This document shows, in pieces, positions 56,946 through 64,000 of a stretch of 64,000 nt of DNA. Each line of letters starts with the position of its first letter. Within the stretch, counting starts at the first letter, position 1. Under the pieces are notes generated by a model. The model saw nothing but the letters and a program-made list of their open reading frames with translations. It ran no database searches and was not told where the DNA came from. Made by a program: the position numbers and the translations under genes. The stretch comes from Antilocapra americana (lineage: Eukaryota; Chordata; Mammalia; Artiodactyla; Antilocapridae): the NCBI GenBank assembly GCA_007570785.1, contig ML664668.1:204653-268652 (forward strand). The letters run 5' to 3'.

Positions 56946-57585
56946 CATCCTCAACTGAAGGAGTCAAAGACACTAAGAGAAGTGTGAAACCCTTGTTTCC
57001 ACACAGCCAGGATCAACAATGCCAAGGACAATATTGCAAAAATTCATAAGGTCATATCCTTTATAAGACTCATGGCCTGACTTGGGGGGATGGAAAAAAT
57101 GGGCACTGAGATTCCCTTCTGTTATAAGCATCAGGTATCAATGGTAAGGGAGCGAAAAATGAGGACTACAGATGGGGACCAAAAAATAATAATAATAATA
57201 ACAACAATGTAAAGGGAAAGAGATCTCAAAAGTAGAGGAACAAAGGGGCAGAATTAAGGAAGAAGAGAGCATCCAGATGATTTTTTTTCAGAAAACCAGA
57301 ATCTGTAAAACATTTAGCTAAGTAATTCAGTAATGGGTTAATTTTTCATTGGGAAATCCTATGCATATGAGATTGAGTGCAAGCAGGTATCCTATACAAG
57401 TAGGAGGTCCTCTCATCTAAGATTACTTTAAAAACACTAGTGTAGAATAAAATTTGTGAGGAAGATTACTCTTCAGAGAATAGCCCAGCAGGAAAACAGA
57501 GATTTGATCACATAATCCAGCCATTCTAAACTTTTAGCTGGCATCAGAGGGCTCATTACATACAGAATGCAAGCTCTACCTTAGG
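56946..57585. other. Unclassified sequence
   Basis: No family recognised. A short (AAT)n run lies at 57184-57205. Confidence 0.45.
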
Positions 57586-58312
57586 CAACTAGCAAAAGAA
57601 GAGTTAAGCAAATCTAAAATAGTAAGAGAAATGAAAATCACACAATTACAGCAGAAATCAATAGAAAATAGAGAAAAATCAATTAGAGCAGAAATCAATA
57701 GAAAACAGAAAAATCAATGACAACAAAAGCTGGTTCTTTGAAAAGATTAACAAAATTAATAGCCATTCAGTCAGAATAACCAAGAATAAAAGAGATAAGA
57801 TATTAATCAATGACATCAGGAATGAAAAACCAGACAAAACTACTGATTCCGCTGGCGTTAAAGTATTAACAACTCTATGCCCTTAAAGTCAGTAACTTAG
57901 ATGAAATAAATCGATTCTAGATGAAATACACCAATTCTCTGAAAGACACTAACTACCAAAAATCATTCAAGGAGAAATGGATAACCTGAATAATTTCAAA
58001 ACTATTAAAGAAATCGAATGTGTAGTTAAAATTCCTCCTCCCCTTCCCCCCAACTCCCCCCCAAAGAACCCTATAGTCCAAGTGGCTTCACTATGAATCA
58101 TCACCAAAAGTTACACAACCTCTTTGAAGAAACAAGAGAACACTTCCAAATTAATTTTATAAATCCATCTGTACCTTCATACCCAAACCAAAGACATCAA
58201 AACTCAATATAGCTATATACTAGTATCTCTGATTGACACAGATATAAACATCCATTAGAAGATATCAACAAATTGAATCCAGCAACATAACATAATCGAA
58301 ATATATCACAAC

Positions 58313-58600
58313 TAAGGAAATCAACCCTGAATATTCATTGGAAGGACTGATGATGAAGTTGAAGCTCCAATACTTTGCCCAACTGATGGGAAGTGCCAAC
58401 TCACTGGAAAAGACCCTGATGCTGGGAAAGATTAAGGGCAAGAGAAGGGGGTGATAGAGGAGAAGATGGTTGGACAGCATCACTGACTCAATGGACATGA
58501 ATTTGAGCAAACTTAGGGAGATAGTGAAGGACAGGACTGGTGTGCTGGAGTTCATGGGGTCACAGAGAGTCAGATATGGCTTAGCAACTGAACACCAACA
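58313..58600 (+). mobile_element. BovB 3' end inside L1
   Basis: 5'-truncated at GGAAATCAACCCTGAATATT and running to the tail CACAGAGAGTCAGATATGGC. It splits the L1 ORF2. No clear target duplication. Confidence 0.92.
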
Positions 58601-58892
58601 AAATGGAATTTACCACAAGAACTCAAGGTCAATTCAACATATAAAAAATTAATATAATTCAGTGTATTAAAACACTAAATTTTAAAGTAGGTGCAGAAAA
58701 TCATTTGACAGAATTCCACACTCATCCATGATAAAAACACTCAAAAACTAGTAACAGAGGGGAATTTCCTTATCCTAATTGAAGGTATCCACAAAAAAAC
58801 CTACAACTGACATTATACTAGAAGGTATCAGATTGAATGCCTTCACCTTAAAATAAGGCATATTTTATTAAAACTTCTATCTAGATTAGTAA

Positions 58893-59115
58893 GGACGTCC
58901 CAGGTGGCGCTAGTGGTAAAGAACCTGCCTGCCAATGCAGGAGACTTAAGAGACGCAGGTTTGATCCCTGAGAGGGGAAGACCTTGGGGAGAAGGAAATG
59001 GCAACCCACTCCAGTATTCTTGCCTGGAGAATCGCTTGGACAGAGGAGCCTGGTGGGCTACAGTCCATTTGGTCACAAAGGGTTGGATATGACTGAAGCG
59101 ACCTAGCATGTACCC
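58893..59115 (+). mobile_element. Bov-tA SINE inside L1, with target duplication
   Basis: Plus-strand copy (GACGTCCCAGGTGGCGCTAG, GGTTTGATCCCTGAG, tail GGGTTGGATATGACTGAAGC). A perfect 10-bp repeat, AGATTAGTAA, lies at 58883-58892 and 59116-59125. Confidence 0.96.
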
Positions 59116-59599
59116 AGATTAGTAAAGCAAGAAAAAGAAGTACCAGGTGTACAAATTGGGAAGAAAGAAAGAAAACTTTATTCTCGGATAACATGACCAC
59201 CTATGTAGAAAATCCCAAAGAATCTACTACAAAACTAGAACTAATAAGTTTAGCAAGGTCACATAATACAATGTTAATAGACATAAGTAAACTGCATTTC
59301 TAAATATGAGAAAAAATAACTATAATTTGAAATTAAAATCTGGTAATGCCATTTATAATTGCACCCCAAAAATGAAGTACTTGGGTACAAATCTAATAAA
59401 ATATGCACAGAATCTGTATGTGAAAAACTGGAAAACATTAATGAAAGAAATCCAAAAATTAACTCAAAAGAGTTACAATTATATATAAGAAATATATATA
59501 TATATTAAATGTACCAGAGTCTATACTGATATAATTAATTAATTAAAGGAAGACAAAGTTTCCTTACAGAATAATTCTAAGTAATTTATGTCAATATGA

Positions 59600-60250
59600 C
59601 CCAGAAAGCACATCTGCATTCTCCCCACTTCCCTTGAGTGTAGGCTGGATTTAGTGACTTTATTCCAAAGAGAAGGGTATGGATGGAAGGCAGAGTAATG
59701 TTATAATGGAAAAACCTAGCATACCAAACTGGGTCCAGTAGTCAAGGTTAAAATCACCAGCATTAAGTCATGTTGATAGTATATACAAATTCATAACATG
59801 TCATTAGAATGGCATTTTAACTATGTGGTATTCTTTACAAAACCCCTTAGCCTAGTCTAATCACGAGAAAACATCAGAAAAACTCAAATGGAGGGATATT
59901 CAAAAGATACCTGATCAGTACTCCAAAAAACTGTCAAAGTTATAGAAAAAAAGGAAAGTCTGAGAAATTATCACAGTCCAGAGAAGACCAAGCAGACATG
60001 ACAAATGTAATTCAGTACTCTGGATTAGATTCTGGAATGGACAAAAAAAAAATCCATTAGTCGTAGTCTAATGAAATACAAATGAACTCCATAATTTAGT
60101 TATTAGTAATGTACTAGTGTTGGTTTTTTAGTTTTGGGAAGTGTATCAGGGTTTTTCAGATGTTAATAATAGGGGAATCTAGGTGATGGGGATACAGAAC
60201 TACTTTGTAAAAAAATCTAAAATTATTCCAAAATACAGTTTACTTAAAAA
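59600..60250 (+). mobile_element. L1M 3' UTR
   Basis: ATTCAAAAGATACCTGATCA, GTACTCCAAAAAACTGTCAA, AGGAAAGTCTGAGAAATTAT, GGATTAGATTCTGGAATGG, and TGTTAATAATAGGGGAATCT with CTAAAATTATTCCAAAATAC are L1M 3' UTR landmarks in order. It may be the 3' end of the same L1 as 57590-59490 after an internal deletion. Confidence 0.72.
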
Positions 60251-60293
60251 CATTCTTACTTCCAAACTTAAATAAAAATAGTCCTAAAGACTC

Positions 60294-60348
60294 CTACACA
60301 CACACATACACACACAATATACACATAATATATACACAGAGACACAGA
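60294..60348. repeat. Imperfect (CA)n repeat
   Basis: CA units broken by TA, AT and GA interruptions. Confidence 0.9.
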
Positions 60349-62247
60349 CTGCTGGGCCTTAGGAAGTTGCCCCCGATAATTATCCTAACTTGGACATTTC
60401 TCCTAATGGTTCTCACTTGCCTCATCCGGCAGTTCAGGCTACAGAACTCACCACACAGATTTTTGACCTCCTGTCTCTGTGTTCAGAAGGATCCAAACCA
60501 GGAGCCAAGAAGATATGGTTTCGGCTGATACCACAGTTCACCCTACTACTGGACCTGGTGATATACATCTGATCCCTGTTTTATTTACCTGCAAAGTAAT
60601 TAAACTCTATACAAACCCCTGGGATGCCAGGGCTTTTGAGGTCCAAACTTTTTGCCATCTGTGTTTTCTGAGAATTACCGGGAGACAGATCATGCTTGGA
60701 ATGCATTCTCCATTGTCCAAACAGGCATTTATCAATCAGCAAATTCAGTGATTTCAAACTCTCCACTGAGCAAACATCACAGTTCATTTTACAGGCTTGG
60801 AAGATGGTTTATGTTTCCAGGAGCAGGCTCAGAAATACTTTGGGGAATGTCCTTTACATGCCATCCTGCCAAATCCCCCAACGGATAAGTAATGCTCACT
60901 TTCTACTCACCGCCAAATTGTGTTCCAAAGCCAAGATCAGGAAACAAATTGTTTGCTGCCTGCAACGGAAGGAAGGTTCAACTATTAGAGGCAAACGTTT
61001 GAGTGAATAAGCACAGCTATTAAGTTGTTTGGCGTAGATACACAACAGGGCAGCCAAAGTTCTGATGTGCGTAATGGCAGAAGAGACCCAAAGCTTCACT
61101 TTCAGGTTATACCAAAAGTCAGCTTTGAATTCGAGCATATATCCATTTATTAGTTATCAAGTGTCCATAAAGCAATCCAGGCAACTTGGAAGTGGCACCT
61201 GCTAAGTGCATGTTTAACAAGCATCTTAGATGATCCTGAAGCACACAAAAGTGTTAAAACCACTGCCTTAAGCTGTGCCTACATCAGACCTGATTCCAGC
61301 CTTAGCTGTCTCATGTTTGGTCTTTGGGAGCTGGAAGATCCCACAAAAGAACTGCTAGAAGGACGGCCAGGAAAGGTAACATTTAAGGCACCCTGGAAGT
61401 ATATTACACATTGTCTTGAATTTTTATTTTATAAAGCACAGAAATTATCTGAGAGGATTATTTTTTAAATACAGGGTTATGGAACAATACCCCTGATATG
61501 ATGAATCTGTATGCTTGCTGTGGGAGAGTCATAAATATTTTTCAAAAGCTCTGTGATCATTTCTAATGCATGTTTGTGAATCATTGGTGTTGAGCTAGCT
61601 GAAAGCCCCTTTCCATTTCTCATGCTCCAGTTTTAGAGCTTCTGGCAATAGAAAAATATTGTGTTTTTCTGTACCTGGAGTTGCTATTGTCACTGGGTTC
61701 TCAGGTAAGCCATTTAACATATCAAAACTAGTCTTCTCAAAGAAGACAGACTAATACAGATACCCTAATAAAATGTTATCCCATTTCCAGTCATCTAATT
61801 AGCCACACATTTTTGTTTGCAGGTGTGGCAGGAGACAATATTTTGATAATAACCAACCCTTTTCTTTCTCACATTTTCTTGATAATCTGAGATCCTACAC
61901 CTACTGAGTCACTGGTATTAACAATTATAAGAGGCAGAGTAAGGCTAATCCAGCTGAGAATAAATAAACTGAGTTTCTGAGTAGATATTTTAAACTGCAG
62001 AATACAAGAGTTATGAAAACCTGGCACTCTAGTAAACTCAGCCTTGAAGGAAGCAGATCTAGGGTTTATGCTATTCTACTCAAAGGATTGTATCAGGATG
62101 TGAGAAAAGAAAAAGAAAAAATTGATAGACATAAGAAAGTTAAAAGGCAAAAGTTAAAAATTTTCTTTTCTTTAGGAAAATAAAAAGAAATAATTGATAG
62201 ACACGATTAAGCAAGTTAAAATGGATTAAATGTCCCCAGGCTGTTTC
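60349..62247. other. Unclassified sequence
   Basis: About 1.9 kb without a recognised repeat or exon. Overlapping frames near 60480-61010 lack domains. A diverged duplication (GAAAAAATTGATAGACA / GAAATAATTGATAGACA) lies at about 62116 and 62188. Confidence 0.45.
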
Positions 62248-62262
62248 TTAGGGTTTAGGATT

Positions 62263-62584
62263 CAGTTCAGTTCAGTTCAGTCCCTCAGTTGTGTCCGACT
62301 CTTTGTGACCCCATGAAATGCAGCACGCCAGGCCTCCCTGTCCATTACCAACTCCTGGAGTTTACCCAAACTCATGTTCATCGAATCGGCAATGCCATCC
62401 AGTCATCTCATCCTCTGTTGTCCCTTTCTCTTCCCGCCCCCAATCCTTCCCAGCATCAGGGGCTTTTCCAATACTTTGCATGAGTCAGCTCTTTGCATGA
62501 GGTGGCCAAAGTATTGGAGTTTCAGCTTCAACATCAGTCCTTCCAGTGAAAACCCAGGACTGACCTTGAGGATTTATTGCTTCT
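62263..62584 (-). mobile_element. BovB 3' end with 15-bp target duplication
   Basis: Minus-strand BovB tail with a (CAGTT)n stretch at its 3' end (62263-62280), the usual short-repeat tail. It is 5'-truncated near 62584. A perfect 15-bp repeat, TTAGGGTTTAGGATT, lies at 62248-62262 and 62585-62599. Confidence 0.97.
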
Positions 62585-62599
62585 TTAGGGTTTAGGATT

Positions 62600-63515
62600 A
62601 GTGGGACCTAAACATAAGAGGCATTAGAGAAAGGTCCCTGGAGAAGTCCCATGGCTACTTTGGCACTTTAGCTTAGAGTAGTTATGATTGTATGTTCTCA
62701 ATGTGATGGCTGGAAGAGAATCCAAAAGTGGTTTACACCTTTCAAAGTGGCAACTTGGTTAGACCCTAAAATGAAGAAAAAATAAACACACATACTAATC
62801 TGTAATAAACTGAGAAACACAGAGCAGAGGGGCATGGACATCTGAGTCACAGAGGCAGTGGATAAATGTCAACTAGTAATACCACTTAAGATTATTCACT
62901 TCAGTCAAAGTCACTGTTTAGTTGGTTCCAGTGTTAAGTTACATATAATAAATGACATGCATCCCCTAAAGGCGAGCCTATTTATAAAGCCCCTTGGAAC
63001 ACAGATCACCTCTAAGGCAAACAGAAGGAAAGGAGAAACAAGAATTTCCTGAACTAGGAGAGTGATACCCTAAACCCTAAAAGAAGTTGAGTTTCAACCC
63101 AGAATTTACCTCTAATTTTAAAGAATACATTTTCATGACAGAGCTGAAATGGAAGCTCTAAACTAATTTTAGTTCAGGCAAAAAGATAAAGACATATTAG
63201 CCCTTTTGTTGTTAGTGACCATACCTAAGACAACTTTGCTTTCTGGATTAAAGAAAAATCATTTATTATTAAATGTTTCTACTCTTTGATGAATATGTTA
63301 AGCTTCTGTCTAGAATTTAGTATTCCCAAATAGTGACTATTTTATGCAAAACAGCTCATACGGTATAACATTTTTGTTTGCAACTCCTTTCTATTTCCTA
63401 CATAACTTTAAAAATGAATGTATAAAACAGTAATTATACATCTATATTAATGTGCACACAATGCATAAAGATGTAATTTGTGACAATGATAACAAAGGTG
63501 GGAGGAACTATAAAA
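62600..63515. other. Unclassified sequence
   Basis: No family or exon recognised. CCTAAACCCTAAA at 63069 pairs with the duplicated target of the preceding BovB. Confidence 0.45.
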
Positions 63516-63521
63516 ATGAAT

Positions 63522-63812
63522 GTCAGTCAGTCATGTCTGACTCTTTACGACCCCATGGACTATATAGTCCATGGAATTCTCCAGGCCAGAATACTGGAGT
63601 GGGTAGCTTTTCCCTTCTCCAGGGGATTTTCCCAACCCAGGGATCGAATCCAGGTCTCCTGCACTGCAGGCAGATTCTTTACCAGCTGAGCCATAAGGGA
63701 AGCCCAAGAATACTGGAGTGGGTAGCCTATCCCTTCTCCAGCAGATCTTCCTGACCGATATCAAACCAGGGTCTCCTCCATTGCAAGCAGATTCTTTACC
63801 AACGGAGCTATA
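63522..63812 (-). mobile_element. Bov-tA-related SINE with duplicated body (SINE2 type)
   Basis: The same two-part form as 49676-49988: the complement of the Bov tail at the left, a tRNA-like end at about 63690-63705 (GCTGAGCCATAAGGGAAGCC), then a second partial body ending at 63812. The plus-strand frames here are readings through the SINE. Confidence 0.9.
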
Positions 63813-64000
63813 CAGAGGAGCAGAGTTTACACATGCTATTGAAGCTAAGTTGATATTTATTTTAACTAGATTGTTATAAATATGCTATGTTCATTGCAAC
63901 TCTTATGGTAACAATAAGAGAATATTTTATAAATATACACAAAAGGAAATGAGAGAAGAACCAAAGTGGTACCCTTCAAAAATTAAACATAAAGGAAAGT
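63813..64000. other. Unclassified sequence at the window end
   Basis: Nothing recognised. Too short to judge. Confidence 0.4.

Larger units (their letters stand above)
57590..59490 (+). mobile_element. L1 ORF2 (old), interrupted by BovB and Bov-tA
   Basis: L1 ORF2 in order: CAATGACAACAAAAGCTGGT, TTCTTTGAAAAGATTAACAA, GAAATACACCAATTCTCTGA, then after the BovB GAACTCAAGGTCAATTCAAC, TTTGACAGAATTCCACACTC, and after the Bov-tA TCTCGGATAACATGACCACC and CTGTATGTGAAAAACTGG. The 59306-59488 frame retains KMKYLGTNLIKYAQNLYVKN of the RT region. Heavily decayed. Confidence 0.82.

Noticed and set aside
62248..63086. Interstitial telomere
   Set aside because: Only two TTAGGG/TTTAGG-like units per site, and the 62-kb pair is a target-site duplication. 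A telomere relic would show many TTAGGG units.
1..64000. CRISPR array, operon, phage or plasmid features
   Set aside because: No regularly spaced repeats, no dense coding and no ribosome-binding context. The sequence is vertebrate nuclear DNA.

Overview
The window is noncoding nuclear DNA from a ruminant, an even-toed ungulate of the cattle/sheep/goat/deer group. The evidence is its repeat content. There are about ten BovB (RTE-type LINE) fragments, at least ten tRNA-derived Bov-tA, SINE2-type or BOV-A2 SINEs, and young L1 3' ends of the ruminant type. Beneath these lie older mammalian repeats: L1M, L2, ERVL-MaLR/MLT1 LTRs and Tigger DNA transposons. I cannot name the species. I found no convincing protein-coding exon, no intact RNA gene, no CRISPR array and no prokaryotic feature. 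Nearly every long reading frame is BovB or L1 coding sequence, its antisense, or a frame through a SINE.

Layout. 0-7 kb: a decayed BovB (520-1506), two Bov-tA SINEs, a BovB with a 5' inversion (4194-5708), a 5S rRNA-like scrap, a CT/CA microsatellite, an L1M tail and a BovB 3' end. 7-19 kb: mostly unclassified AT-rich DNA with one BovB tail and an old L1 split by a block that holds a Tigger element and a younger L1. 19-25.5 kb: Bov-tA SINEs, an assembly gap (20431-20530) and an L1ME tail. 25.5-31.5 kb: a second Tigger copy followed by stacked L1 fragments in opposite orientations. 33-36.8 kb: a MaLR retrotransposon with both LTRs, one of them split by a young L1 with a 17-bp target duplication, and a BovB directly after it. 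36.8-46.6 kb: an old L1 hit by a BovB, then L2 and other ancient repeats and the largest repeat-poor stretch. 46.6-48.2 kb: a rearranged BovB complex around the second gap (47344-47443). 48.9-55.2 kb: a SINE cluster, a 54-bp tandem duplication, an MLT1 LTR carrying two SINEs beside an inverted MLT1, and a BovB. 55-60.3 kb: ancient repeats and a long L1 carrying a BovB and a Bov-tA. 60.3-64 kb: mostly unclassified, with one BovB and one dimeric SINE.

No gene network can be described. The biology here is retrotransposition history. BovB supplies the 3' tail sequence shared with the Bov SINEs, several insertions still carry exact target-site duplications, and nesting gives their relative order: L1M, MLT1, L2 and Tigger are oldest, then BovB and Bov-tA, then BOV-A2 and the young L1 tails. 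I did not find a previously undescribed system. The observations most worth checking are the twin-priming-like BovB inversion, the BovB inverted complex at the 47-kb gap, the two-LTR MaLR, and the 54-bp duplication that doubles a TGACTCAGC motif.
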